A DNA stretch of 64,000 nucleotides from the NCBI GenBank assembly GCA_965153455.1, contig OZ234503.1:10979118-11043117 (forward strand), read 5' to 3'. The position numbers and the translations under genes were made by a program. The notes under the pieces were generated by a model. The model saw only the letters and a list, made by a program, of their open reading frames with translations, was not told where the DNA came from and searched no databases. The stretch is from Sphagnum compactum (Eukaryota; Bryophyta; Sphagnopsida; Sphagnales). This document shows, piece by piece, positions 1 through 12,700 of the stretch; the first letter of the stretch is position 1, and each line of letters opens with the position of its first letter.

Positions 1-620
1 ATCATTGCAATAATTGAATCATGGTTATGTTTGAAACAAGGCTTAGTGGCACTTCAAATCTTCTTATAGGATTGAACATAATGTTGCATTGAAAAAGGCA
101 CACATGACACAACCTTTTTTTTGCAACTTGTTTTAATTTTAGATTTTCATATGTTGAATGTTAATATCCAACAAATTATTTCATTAGGTAATAATAATAG
201 TTATAATTTCATCCATCAGTAAGTGGTGTAGTAAATGGTATGGGTGTTTCCAAGATAATAAAAGGCCTAGGAACATTAATCTTGATTGTCAATATTTTTT
301 TTCATGATGAATATTTTATTCAACCTACATATGTTTTGTCAAAGGTTTCATAGTCTATGTTGTAATTTCACCATGAAATAAATTGTTAATGTGTATTAGT
401 TCAGTTCATATCAATTACTTTGATTTTAAATTCAATTTCATTATGGAATAACATGCAAAATATATGTATTTTTTGATTGATTTAAAATTTTAAATCAATT
501 TACATAATTTTGACTTCAAATTTTATATTTAATTTTTGATAATAAAGGTTGTAAGTGTTTTATTATATATATATTAATGCATTATTTATTAAATATTATT
601 TTCATTAGTAACATATTGAT
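1..620. other. AT-rich intergenic DNA
   Basis: I see no gene or recognisable element here, only AT-rich sequence with short A/T runs and many stops in all frames. Confidence 0.5.
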
Positions 621-1350
621 GGATGTTAATATGTGTTTACCATTTTGTAACTAGAAGACATGTTGAGCAATATCAACCATATGATCATGGTTGGCATTCA
701 AGAAATGCACATTTCAAATCGAAAATGAAATGTTGTGCACTATGTGGTGTTGTTAAATTAAGCCGTCACAATCAACATTTCAAAATAAATATTTATAATA
801 TCTCATTTGATAAAATTGTTAATGGTATAATAATTGAATATACTATAAATGAAATTGGACAAATTAATGTATATACAAACAAAATATGATAAACAACAAT
901 ATAATTCATACAAAATTTTGTACGTAACTTTTCATTATCCAAATTACATGGCTTCAATGTTATTTATACATCCTATACATATCAATTGCTATCATTGATT
1001 GACATAGGTTTACACATATAAAAAAAGACATTGGGAATTTAATATAGGACAAACAAGTGAAATTTTTTTTTTAAATAATCCTTTACATAGTTGGGATGGT
1101 ATATTGAAAACATACATTAGTAGAGATCAAATAATGAATATGTTAATGCCAACGGTTACACGATATGAATACCAATCCATTATTCAAATCATATATGATA
1201 ATATTTGAAAAAACAAATAAAACAAATTGTATGTGTATATTGTCATCAAATGTTAAAAACATACTTAAAAACCATAGTTGTGATGAAGATTTTGAGTCCA
1301 TGTACATAAATGAAGAAATACAATGTTTTTTTTAATTATTTGGTATTTAA
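620..1350 (+). pseudogene. decayed unrecognised reading frame with two CxxC..H modules
   Basis: Three coding-like stretches lie in succession on the plus strand in different frames. The first (623-889) is an 88-codon frame with a module CALCGVVKLSRHNQH. The second (about 900-1208) is interrupted by two stops near 1000 and then reads openly up to the stop at about 1206. The third (about 1226-1335) contains CVYCHQMLKTYLKNH. The two modules share a C-x2-C-...-H layout that could bind zinc. I do not recognise the family. The shifting frames and stops suggest a dead gene or transposon fragment. It could also be chance reading in AT-rich DNA, since its codon content is all A/T-ending. Confidence 0.25.
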
Positions 1351-2085
1351 GCCGGAATGTCATCACCACTTCCAAACAAATTTTCTTTTCATAATTGGAA
1401 GTTTGTCAAAAAGAAATATAACAAATTCAATTTCAACTCATGAACAACTTCATGATTACAAAGTAATATTCCTTCCATAACTTTAGAAACTACCCTTTTC
1501 CACTTTTATTTCCTTAAGGTGAAGGTGCATATGATGGAAGTTAAATATCACATGAGTATGTTATATATATATATATATATACAAATATATGTTTTATATA
1601 AAATTTATTTCTTATTTTAGTATGATTTATGTCAATTAATTCAGATTTTACATCATACTTTAAAAACATGTCTTGAAAATATGTTGAAAAAATTAAATTA
1701 CAAAATCCAATAATGACAAAAATTCACATAATTAATCATTTAATAAAGTTTCACTTCATTAGTAAAAAATGTGGCATCCATGATACACATATATAACTAC
1801 ACATGGCATAAACGACTAAAAATGGCATAAACAACATGGCTTTTTGGACAACATAGTCCAAAGTCATAAAAACCATTTTTCTACTAGTGTTTGCTATCTA
1901 AATTATAAGGTTCACCTAGACGATATAAATCACATTTGCAAGATTTATTGACAATGGTAGGAAAATTCAATATGTTTCATTTTTGTTTTTGTTTTTCACA
2001 TTTGATATGATGTCATCATTAAGATGGGCATAAATTGACCAATTATAAGAATTAATAAAACAACTCACATGAACATGACATGGAA
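1350..2085. other. AT-rich intergenic DNA
   Basis: No gene is seen. There is a short (TA)n tract at about 1561-1582. Confidence 0.5.
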
Positions 2086-3300
2086 ATCTAGATAGCCTTT
2101 AGGTAGGCTTAAAGTAGATCCTATAGGTAACCCTTAGGTAAATTCTAGGTAACCCTACAAGTAGCCCCTAGGTAATCTAACCTTCAATAGTCCATTATCT
2201 TTTAAGTGGCCTAAGTAGCCTTAAGTAGCCCATATGGTAGTTCTATTACAGGTAGGTAACCCTTATGTAGGACTTACATAGCTTTATTACCCTTAGGTAA
2301 CCTTTATATACATAAAAAATTTATAAGTTTTATGGGTTCATTCCAAATCCGTGTGAAATTCATTATTTCATAGGTTCATATTGTTTAAACATGAATGTCG
2401 TGCATTATTTAAACAAGAAGTCGTGTGTATGAGTTTCATATGTAAACAACACGAATAGACATACAACATTCGTGTATAAATAAAATGAATAAACATATGA
2501 CATTTGTGTCAAAACAATGTGCACAATATAGATGTTTAAACAATACAAAAAGATGAATGATATTCGTGTCTATTCCATACGGACTTGTGAAAAACAAATT
2601 TGCACAACTATTATTATCAAATCATGCCCCATGAAATTTATGATGTAAGCCCCATGTAGTCCCTAGTAGGTAGCCCTGTTACATCACAAATTTAACATGT
2701 GATGAATTAATAATGAAAATCATGCAAAATTCATTCATTCATAAGTTTGTACATTTTAGTGCACACAAATATAATGCGTTGAAAACATGTTTGACAAATA
2801 GATAAATGTGTTGATGGATGAAATACGAACTTATGAATGAACAAATGTCATATAAATTTCACATCTTTTTATAAATTCATGTGTCAAATGTGTTTTCAAT
2901 GCACATTATCAGTGCGTGAAATATATGAATTATGAATGAATGAAATTTTCACGATTTCTATTGGTAAGTTGTGAGATATTAAGTTTGTGATGTAAACCAT
3001 ATGTAACCCCTAATGGTAGCTTTTAAGTGACTCTAGGTTAGTCCATAATTATCCCTTGGGTAGCCTAAATAACTTGCAAACAACTCCAATCATGATATAA
3101 TCTTTAAATAGCTTCAATGTAGGTGTAGATAGTCCCTACATAACCATATTAACCCTAAATAGGCCCTAACTAGCCTTTAGGTAGCCCTATTAATCCTAGG
3201 TAGGCCCTAACTAGTTCTCTGTTAACCCTACTAGGTATTCCCTAAGTAGCTTTTATATAGGCCCTATGTAGCACCCAATTAGCTTAGCCTAGATGGCTTA
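2086..3300. repeat. degenerate TAGGTAGCCC / TAGGTAACCC repeat tracts
   Basis: Two blocks (about 2090-2310 and 2995-3300) are built from irregular copies of a 10-14 base motif such as CCTAGGTAGCCC, with variants CCTTAGGTAACC and GTAGGCCCTAAC. About 680 bases of ordinary AT-rich sequence separate them, with one GTAGCCCC-like patch near 2650-2690. Copies are too diverged for a fixed period. The motif contains the palindrome CCTAGG. No coding frame is supported. Confidence 0.55.
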
Positions 3301-4464
3301 ATCTACCTATATTTAATAAAATTTTAAATTGAAATCCAATGGCCCAAATGCACGATTTGATGATGTATTTGTGTCAAATACAATTATAATCATGGCATTT
3401 ATAATTGCAATCATGACATTTGTGACTAAGGGCCATAATATGTCTAATTGTAAAAGTTGAGAGTCTAATTCAACTATGTTATGTGTAGTCATAATGGTCA
3501 CTTATGAGTACAAACCTAGTCATGGATGTAATCGTATATGCAATGTTTTGGCATAATGCAAAGGTTTTTGATCAAGATGTAACAAAAAATCTATTTAAAA
3601 TAAATAAAAAACACAATTATTCATGAAAATATTTTAAATTACGCCAAATATTTAGATCCATAATGTAACCAAGTCTCAAATTCATTGAAATATGTCATGT
3701 TCAATTTTGAAAATAACACTTTCATATCAACATTCTTCATCATACTTTGAATGACATCTACAATACGTCAACATTTAAAAGAAAGAACAAAAACACACCT
3801 TTGATTTAGTAAATTCTACAAATAAAGGACTTCCCTTATTTCAAGGTTCCCCTAAAGTGGGAAGACATCTAAAAAAAAAGTACATGGCTTATCAACTCTT
3901 GTGAATATTTGGTTGCTCCATTTTCATTCACATTATAGATATGAAGTTTTGATAGAACTAAGTATCAAACTGCCTTCACACACATCTTCAGTGAATTTCA
4001 TTTTTATTTCATTAAATTTACATAATAATATTCCTACTTGTAGTCATGCCTTATTAAATTTTTTTTAAGCACCTTATCATTTGGTTTTTTATGACAATTG
4101 GGATTGTTGCTCTTTAGTTGACATGCTTGGCCCATCCCTTTGAAGATCATTGTTAGACAATCTCCCATGCTCAAGTTAGCCTTTTGTTTTTCAAATCTCA
4201 ATTTGGTGATTATTGTAAATTCATGGTTTGCCAATCTTGTTTTCATTACAAAATTTCATCTCAAAAATTGTCAACAATCAACTATTAATCTCATGACCAC
4301 CACCCTAAGGTGTTAATCAATATGTTGTTAATTAGTAATTGGGCTTTACAATGCTAATCAATAATTGGGTTAGAGTGTTAATTAGGAAATGGGTGCAGTG
4401 CTCATGGGTATGTTGCTATTGAATGTCCAACCCCTCCATGGTCCACCTCCTTGCAACAACTTGG
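3301..4464. other. AT-rich intergenic DNA
   Basis: No gene recognised. Short frames on the minus strand (for example 4034-4246) have no recognisable domain and look accidental. Confidence 0.45.
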
Positions 4465-4621
4465 TGATGTAGATAGAAATGTACATATCAACTTGGTTTT
4501 AGTACATAACAATTTGCTTGGTTATGTAGATAGAAATCTACATATCAATTTGGTTTAGTATGTAACAATTTGCTTGGTTATGTACATATCAAATTGGTTT
4601 AGTATGTAACAACTTGCATGG
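4465..4621. repeat. three-copy tandem repeat, unit about 56 bp
   Basis: Copies begin at about 4465, 4522 and 4578. They share GTAGATAGAAATNTACATAT, then an AACTTGGTTTAGTA-type segment, then TAACAATTTGCTTGG. The third copy lacks about 12 bases at its start. The GTAGATAGAAATCTAC core of copy 2 can fold on itself. Confidence 0.7.
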
Positions 4622-7059
4622 TTATGTATATGAAAGGGGCTTATTACATGTTATTGCAAGTTGCAACTCCTCATGCCAATGTGGGAGTTGTGGTCGAATT
4701 CTTGGTTGTGGAATAGATCTAGGGTATAGGACTTCAGATTGTAGTAGTACATACATACTAAGCTGACACCCAATGCAAGATTTACTAACCTACACAAGCA
4801 TCTTACCCAAGTTGGATTGGGGGATCCAACTTCAAGAAAACTTTGGTAAGGATATGCACTCACAAATTGCAATGGTTTCCAATTTGACCCAATATGCAAG
4901 AACATGACCACCTACCTTCATTGAATAGAGTGATGCTATTTTAGGGTTTCATGTGATTGCGCCCATCAAGTTCCCCACTCCTAAGGCATGGGAACCCATG
5001 GGAACATGAAGCTTGGGATCCCCTTGTGATATTTAAAAGGGAAGGACGTATATGCTTCTACTTTGGGGAGTGCCCAATCTTTTAATTTTTTTTTTATGAT
5101 GGGCCAATCAAAGTGGCTTCTTCAAAATAAAATAAATAAATAAAAATAAAAATTGGGTGAGCCCCTTAACTAACTCATAGAAGCAACCATTTTTGATTGG
5201 GATATTAGTTGGGCCCAAAATGGGCGAGAAATAGAGTTAGGGGAACATAACTTCGACGTATGCAACAAATATAAAGTGAGGCAGCATGCACCCAAGAGAG
5301 GCCCCGGGTTTTTGGATTTTGGTGTTCCCAATGTGTTTCCTTATAGTTCTCCTCATGTTATCAACAAGTTCTCAATCGTTCTTTATTGTGTTCAAGTTTG
5401 ACATTCATTGTTGAATATTTATTTTATTTTGAAGATTCTATGTCAAAAAACTAGAAAATTTCCAAAATCTTGAAAAAAAATATTCGTTCCTTTGCTTACA
5501 AAAAAGAATTTCTTTGAAAAAGAAAAAAATTTAAACATTATTTTTTTGGTAACATTTCAACATCTCCAAAAATAATATAATTAGTGTCAAAGACTATATG
5601 ATGACGGGAGAGATCGGATCATCCCCTTTAGCTTCATCACATTGGTATGATGAATTCAAAGATGTGTACACAAGCATATATATGATGAGTGTATTCATCG
5701 GCGCTTTGCTGTGCAAATTGCAAATGGGTGTGTTTGTTTTCAATGCCTTCACTTATAGAAATTAGAAAATCAAAATTGGAGAAGGAAGGAAGGAGAAAAA
5801 CCTTAAAAAAATCCAAACAACTAAACTCCAAACACTATCTACCAAGGGGTAATTAAAAGGAAGAAAAAAAGAAGTGAAAAAAAAAAAAAAAAACTTTGGA
5901 GGTGTAGTATGTATGTACGTATGATTGGTAAGTTACACATCTTCCATTTTATTGCATTTGCAAATCTAGGAATAGTGTAGATTATGTTTTGTAAAAACAT
6001 GAGTTTAGTATGGATTTGAAATTTGAATGGAGATTTTTGTTTCTGACCAAGTCCAGATTTCTTAGCAACTAGGTCACCTAACAAAAGAGCATGTCCTTGC
6101 AACAAAGGCTTTTAAGAAAAAAAAAATTAATAATTTTTTTTGGTTGGCCAAGAACTCAACAACCTTGGTCTCTCTCTCACAAAACAAAAAGAAAAAAGTC
6201 GTGCTTTTTATGGAGTTGTAAAAGGAAGGGATTTTTTTTTTTTTTTTTTGGGGGATTTCCCCCCCCCTTGGTTAGGTAGCCAATACCCTTTTATTCTCTA
6301 ACAATAAATATTAGTTAGCCCAAAAGGAAAAAAAAATGATCACCAATTTTTAGGTTCCTTTCTTTTGGCATTTGGCTCCTTTTTATTTAATATTCTTCTC
6401 CACATTTGTTAACCGGTCACTTAAGAGTTACCCGTATTGCAAAGGGAAGCAAAGAGCGGCTTGGGGAAAAAAAAAAAAAAAAAAACCATTGTCTTGGTTT
6501 TGATGGCTATGTACTTTTACCGAAACATCGGGCAAAGTTTAAAAAAATGTGAAAGATGATATTTAAAAAAAACTTTCATATCCTTTTTAGAGGCAAAATC
6601 ACCTAATTTCTTTTAATGGATGATTGCCAATTTAGCTACCTCATAAAAATGAAAAAAAAATCTGCTGAATAATCAATTATTTTGGGAAAATAAGGTTCAA
6701 CACCTAGAATATTCCAAAAGATGCTTCATTTTTCATCACAAAAGTTTTTTGGGGGGAGAAATTTCGATAATTAAAATTTCAAAAACACCTTTAAAATAAT
6801 ATAATTTTAGCCAAACCTGCTATACATGTATAGACAATAGGTTCCAACATGTAGCCAAAATATGGCAGGATTCTTAAACTTTTCTACTTTGACATGTAGC
6901 CAAATAAAAATTATATTAAAAAAAAAAAAAAAAAACCCTGGTTTTAAATGTTCTCAAATGGTACTAGTTGGAGTGGAGGCATTATTTTCATGGATATAAT
7001 AATAAGGTGACTTCCTCTAGTAGTTAAAATAAAATTCCCCAATGGTTTTAGATGTCACA
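4622..7059. other. intergenic DNA with homopolymer tracts
   Basis: No gene is recognised. The stretch contains long A, T and C homopolymers, for example a run of about 20 T near 6231-6250 followed by G and C runs. A patch at 5400-5600 has the same AT-rich interior wording as the inverted-repeat elements at 7060 and 27006. The segment 6820-6900 matches part of the dispersed AGCCAAATTTGGCT family. Confidence 0.4.
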
Positions 7060-7293
7060 TACCATAGTACTTTGGCAGCTTGGACACTAATTAATTATAT
7101 TATTTTCAGAAAATGTTGAAATTTTCAAAATGGGTTTTTCTTTTCCCAAATAACACAGAATTATGAAAGAAAATATTCAGAATCTTCAGAAATATTTTAT
7201 TTCTTGAAATGAAAATAATCAACAAATAAAATAAAAATAAAAATAAGAAATTCAAAAGACAAGTGTTGAGGTTGCCAAGGTACTTGGGTAGTT
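7060..7293. mobile_element. small inverted-repeat element (MITE-like), copy 1
   Basis: The left end reads TACCATAGTACTTTGGC followed by a GGACAC-type block. The right end reads GTGTTGAGGTTGCCAAGG followed by TACTTGGGTAG, which is its approximate reverse complement. The element is about 234 bp with an AT-rich interior. A second copy lies at 27006-27205, and its interior appears in the opposite orientation. No transposase is encoded, so it would depend on an element elsewhere. The target duplication was not resolved. Confidence 0.5.
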
Positions 7294-7676
7294 GTTGGAC
7301 TACTCATAACCTTTTGACTGGAAAAGAGCCGTGTTCTGACCCCCCCCTCCCCCCCCTTCCCTTCCCTTTCCTTTCCTTTCCTCTCTTCCTTTAACCTTTG
7401 CTTTGGATACTACTAGGCTTTGTTCACCAGCTCCAGCTCTGTGAAAAAGATGAACTTGGGATTCCAAAGCCCCCCCCCACACAACACAGACATGGAAATT
7501 GTCAAAATACCCATGACTATAAAAAATTTAATAATAAGTGTGTCACTTTTCTGAAAGGAAAAAAGAAAACACTCACTCACAAAAGGCAACAACAAAAATT
7601 AAAAAGGTCAAGAGGGATTGATTGTATGTAACATGGTAAAAGGGAAAAAGAAAAGGGACAATGCCCACATGGTAGG
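7294..7676. other. intergenic DNA with pyrimidine-rich tract
   Basis: A C/T-rich stretch (about 7339-7395) with runs of C and CTTTC is present. I see no gene. Confidence 0.4.
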
Positions 7677-7821
7677 TAGGTAGGTAATAGGGTTCTAGGG
7701 CAGCTGACATAGGTACCTACTATGTAGGTAGGTAATAGGGTTATAGGGCAGCTAACATAGATACCTACTATGTAGGTAGGTAAATAGGGTTATAGGGTAG
7801 CTGACATAGGTACCTACTATG
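7677..7821. repeat. three tandem 48-49 bp repeats with palindromic AGGTACCTA core
   Basis: Units are 7677-7724, 7725-7772 and 7773-7821. Each runs from TAGGTAGGTAATAGGG through AGGGCAGCTGACATAG to AGGTACCTACTATG. Differences are a few substitutions and one extra A in the third copy. The centre TAGGTACCTA is a perfect palindrome in copies 1 and 3. Confidence 0.85.
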
Positions 7822-9395
7822 TTATGGCCTTGTTAATTAGTACTTAAATTGTTAGGTCATGACTAATGACCAGTGTTTTTGGGTTCTTATTTTTCAAGAG
7901 AACCTATGGTCGTGGTGGTTCCGACTTTAAATTAATTAATTAATTAATTTTTTGGGGAAAGAACCCTATGTTTTGGTTTCAGAATTTTAAAATTTAAATA
8001 AAAAATAAATTTGGACCCAATTTTTCACATTTTCAAGACTCTTGATCCTCAGTTCTTCACATAATAAATTAAAAAAAAAATGTAAGTGCAGTTCTTCTTA
8101 TGGCCACCTGCCTTGAAGGTGATTAGGTATTGCAATATTGGCACATGTATGTAACAACAAACATGATCATGAATTTATTATGTAACTAATTCAAGATTTC
8201 TAGCATATACGGATGAACTTATGTTGTAGGTGGCAACCATGGTAATTGTTATTTTGAGGATGAAATTCATTCATGAACATCCACATCGCATCCATAACGA
8301 ATAAAATCATTCCACCTTAATCTTTGAACTAGCTCCTTGAGATATACACACACACACACACACATAAATTTAATCCTCCTTCCTCCCTTCCCCATCAATT
8401 AATTTTTAGTCTATTCAACACTTATCTTAAAGTGCGATCTTCTTCATATATTGCAATACACTTATTGCTTTGTTTCTCTTATTTCATGTTTTCAAGTTTT
8501 CCCATGTTATGAAAAAATAAATAAATGTTTGTTTACCTATTTCCTTACATTTATTGTGACCTTTGGTTTCATACTTTTAATGTGTGGTTGAACTTACGAC
8601 ATTTAAGCTTATAACTTTTTGTTATAATTCATCATCTCCTTTATGCATGCATGTTGTTGTAGATTTCTTGCTTGTGATAGTTTTCATGCTTGTGACAAGT
8701 GTAACGTGGCCTTGACCCCCATTCTCTTGCTAGGCTCTACGAGACAATTCAAATAAGAACATAACATGGCAATTGTGGTGAAGTGAGGTTACATGCATGG
8801 GACCCATGGTAATTTGATTTCCAAAAACTTGGTGATTCATCATTAATGAGAGAAGAAAATGAAGGTGCAGTAGAATGGTAATTTTCAAGTAGGGGGAAAA
8901 AAAAAAACACATCAAGAATATCCTCTTCTAAAAACCAAAAAAAAGCTCAAATCACACACTAGGGGAAGGGAACCCATCAAAAGGAATCCCTTCGACTAAA
9001 ATTTCCACAAAATCCTTGAAGAAGTAATTTGTGATTTGTGTTTTGTTCTCAAAATTTTTTTGGCCTTTTCTTGACACAAAAATGAGATCTTCTTGTAGCG
9101 TAAATTTTAATTTTTTTCCTAATTTTTGGGAAGAAAATAGCTAATTTTTTTGTAATATCAAAAATTTGAAGAAAAAGGTGTTTTTGATGTTTTCCCTTGT
9201 AATGGATTTTTCCATTCCTCAGAATTCTAGAATTAGGTGGACCATTGTGATGAATGAATAAACACAATCTTTATAGATTTTGTGTGAGATTTTTATGTTT
9301 TCCCTTTTATTATTATTATTCATTACTTCATGTTTTGATCTGTACAGTAACAAGAGAATGCAAAAATATGATTTAATTGCTATTATCAAATCTTA
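7822..9395. other. AT-rich intergenic DNA
   Basis: No gene recognised. A (CA)n microsatellite lies at about 8348-8364. Short minus-strand frames have no recognisable features. Confidence 0.45.
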
Positions 9396-9778
9396 GATGA
9401 TCCCCAGCTGGGCTGGGCTTAGTATGTGACCCTGCACATTAAAATTGGATGGAGAAAAGTCAAAACATCCCAGTTTGGCTGAGCAATATTGTTTTGGTCC
9501 ACAATACTTTGATAGTTTGCTGAGGCTAGTAAAAAGTACACCAAAGCTGTGCACCTGTCAGAGAAGAGTGCAATAAATATGATGTGACTGTTTGTTGGTC
9601 CCTGTTTCTGATTGGCCAATCCTAATGATTAGTCCAGGTGGTTTGCTATTACTAGTCTCCCACCTATTTGCAGTGTCAGTTTCGGTTTTGTGGGCGGGGT
9701 TGCAGAAAGTTAAATAACCAAACTTGGAGGTGAGAAATGCTTTTGCAGGTCCCATAGTAAGCACCTCTGGGGATGCTC
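9396..9778. mobile_element. Harbinger-like MITE, copy A (383 bp, TTA target duplication)
   Basis: The left end GATGATCCCCAG and right end GGGGATGCTC are inverted, and both are flanked by TTA (9393-9395 and 9779-9781). The subterminal block AGTATGTGACCCTGCAC on the left has its approximate inverse GCAGGTCCCATAGTAAGC on the right. The interior is shared with copy B at 54776-55135: a TTTCTGATTGGC block, ATTACTAGTCTCCCA, CAGTTTCGGTT, then AACTTGGANGTGAGAAAT. TTA duplications with GAGCATCTCC-like ends are typical of PIF/Harbinger-derived MITEs. It has no coding capacity. Confidence 0.75.
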
Positions 9779-9781
9779 TTA

Positions 9782-12700
9782 GTCTGGTGCCTCAGCATTC
9801 TTTTTTTCTACTAAATGTTGTTGGCTTTCTCATTTCCTTTTCATGCATATTCAACTTTTTCCATGTTGACAGACCTTATAAAAAACTTGGAGAAATGAAG
9901 TCACCTCTCATTTGTGGTCGTCACCTTCTTACAAGTTGTTAAAGGCTATGTACTTCATTTAGATTAGTTTCACATTTCTGTGAACAAAGAGTATACGATG
10001 ATGTTTTTGACGGCCCATTTCCAAGCATTCAAGTTAGAATTATCATGGAGAAGGAAGGATTGACGGATCAAGATGTAAGCAACGAGGTTCCACATCTCCC
10101 CCACAAATCTTGATATCTAAAGTAAGAAAACTTTAGAGTCAAGCACATTAATTCCATTGATTTTGGCTTAGGAAAGCAAACATGGATGTCTATCAAATTA
10201 ACTTAACTTCATATGTGTCAAAGCATGTTAAATTTCTTTGAGAAGGTGTCAAATAATATAAACTCTTGTTGATGAGCAAGAGGGATACTCTAAAGACAAA
10301 TAAGTGGCAATATCCAATGGGCTTCATTACCATATGTTTTCAATGAATGATAAATGTTTTTGAAACTTAGGTGAAAAGGTGAGATAATCATCCAATCTCT
10401 TCATGTATGTAAATTGGTAGTGAGGGAGCACTCTTCAAAATATGTTCTCATTAGGGTTTGTATGTGATGAAGCTTTTTAACACAACAAACTCCAAAGAAT
10501 GTTCAACAAGGAAGCTTATGTGCACTTTGGGTGAACAATTTTTGTAGATGAAATTGTTAGACATATATATGATGAGCTCCCCTTTTGGATGTAGCCCACA
10601 TGGAGACTATATCATAAAGTGTGTGGATGCTCTTTGTCCATGACTTGAAGTATGACCTCCATGTGATGTGTATGAACTGGTGAAATTATTTAATCTGGCT
10701 TTTTATTATTCAAAAAGGTACTACCGTAGTAGTACTACGGTGACGCCCTTCGCCATATGTTTGTCAAATAATTAATTAAATTTGAAGATTCCATGCTGAA
10801 AAAAGAAAAAGTATTCCTGGATATTTCAAAAGATTTTTAAAATTTTTCTTCACAAAATGTTATTCTTTGAAAAAAATAAAATAAAAAATCAACCTTTTGA
10901 CAAAAATAATAACTCGTAAATTAGGAAATAAGCTGGACCCCGGAGCTCGCTCGAGATTCTCTTCAAAAGGGGGACCATACACTATGTCCCCATCTAGCGA
11001 AGTGATCCAAGCGATCCAAGCGGAGTCAATTGTGGATGATGGGTCTTTGGAGTGTGTTTGAAACCATCTCCAGAAATTCCCATGTTGACAATTTAGTTCG
11101 TCAGATGTCAACTCACCAACCGAGATCACCGAATCAGTAAAACAAGCAAGATATCCAAATGGCCAAGAGACTCAACCATACCAATCTACTCCAACTTGAC
11201 CAAGGTGAACCTGACCAAGGTGAAACCTATAGCTTCACCTTGCTTGCTTGCTTGAGTGAGGCCTCTTATCTTGTACCCTTCTACTTTTTGAATTATTTTA
11301 TGTTGAAATTCACGTACCAAGTACAAAAAAAAATATTGGTTAGGCACAAGAAGAGGGGTGGCAAAGTTAAAAGTGGCTTTTGCCTTGCGGCCGGCCAACA
11401 AACAAGCATGGCGAGTACTTAAAGCTTTTTCGGACCTTAAAAGTGGCAAAGTTTACAAGACTCCAAATAAAGTTGTGTGTGAATGAATATATATATATCT
11501 TCGTAGATTCGTCTTGCGGAATAACTTACACCTTGTGAACATTTTTTGTTTGGCTTCAAAAGAGTTGACTTAAAGAATTTGAAGATCTTCATCTCTCTTT
11601 GTTCAGAAAGAATTAAAAACCTGTTTGTAATTCAATGAGATTTGCGCACTTTGCGGATAACCAACAATTAGAGATGGAAAAAAAGGCTCACATTTTCAAA
11701 GGGAAGGGTTATTTTAATGATAGTTTTATTAATTAATCAAAACAATAAATTTCATTTTTGACTTTGCTCCCAAAGTGTTGACAACTTTTTTTCAAACTCC
11801 CATTTCTTGTTTGAAAAACATGAACTAACCAATTTATTTATTTATTTATTTTTTGGTCATTAATGACTTAATTTCTTTGTTCATTGGTTTAAGTCAATGT
11901 AAATAATCATAAAGTAAGAATTGGAAAAATATGGGCAAAAAACTTTAAAAAACATTCAATGATTGCTCATGTTACAAAATTCGAACGACGTCAAAGTAGA
12001 TAACATTTGCCATAAACAGTGGCAAATGGTATTATATGTGGTATAACTCATGCGATGGATGGATGGACGGACTTTGTCAAAACCTACTAATATGGTGAAT
12101 GTGAGTGTTGTTCCCACAAAGTCGTTAATGTTTGTAGCACTAAATTGCATGAGAAAATTGGCAAAATTGATTGACATGTTTGAGTATTTTGTTAAAGTGA
12201 TCTATCTTTGTGGTTTATAAGGTATTAAGTGTTTTTTTAAAAATTGTCACAAAATAGCAAAAGTTTGTCACAAAGAATGTTCATTGTCATGGGTTAACCT
12301 GATTTTATAAATGGACCCATTATAGAGTAAATGGGTATGAGGTTGGATGTAAGAAGATTTATAATTGAACCCACTCAAAGGATTGCAAAAATGGCACATA
12401 CATTTGAACCAAATTGATTTCCTAAAAAAAAAAAAAAAAACAAAGATCTCGCAATTGATATCTTCTTGGATTTGTTAATTCAAAAAAAAATTATATTTTT
12501 TGAATATATATATATTTTTGGCTCAAATTGTTGACATTCGAAATTCTTTGTTTGATGATAGATTCTTTACTTGTTTGAATCATTCGTAGTTGGTTAATTT
12601 CTTTCATTTCATGAACATACATTCAAGATTTCAATGGAAAATTCAAAATCTAAATCAATAATCACCAAAATAAATTATTGATAAATACATCAAATGATGC

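Noticed and set aside
10860-11129. 89-codon minus-strand frame with protein-like composition
   Set aside because: No domain, no splice partners and no family recognised; it could be a repeat fragment.
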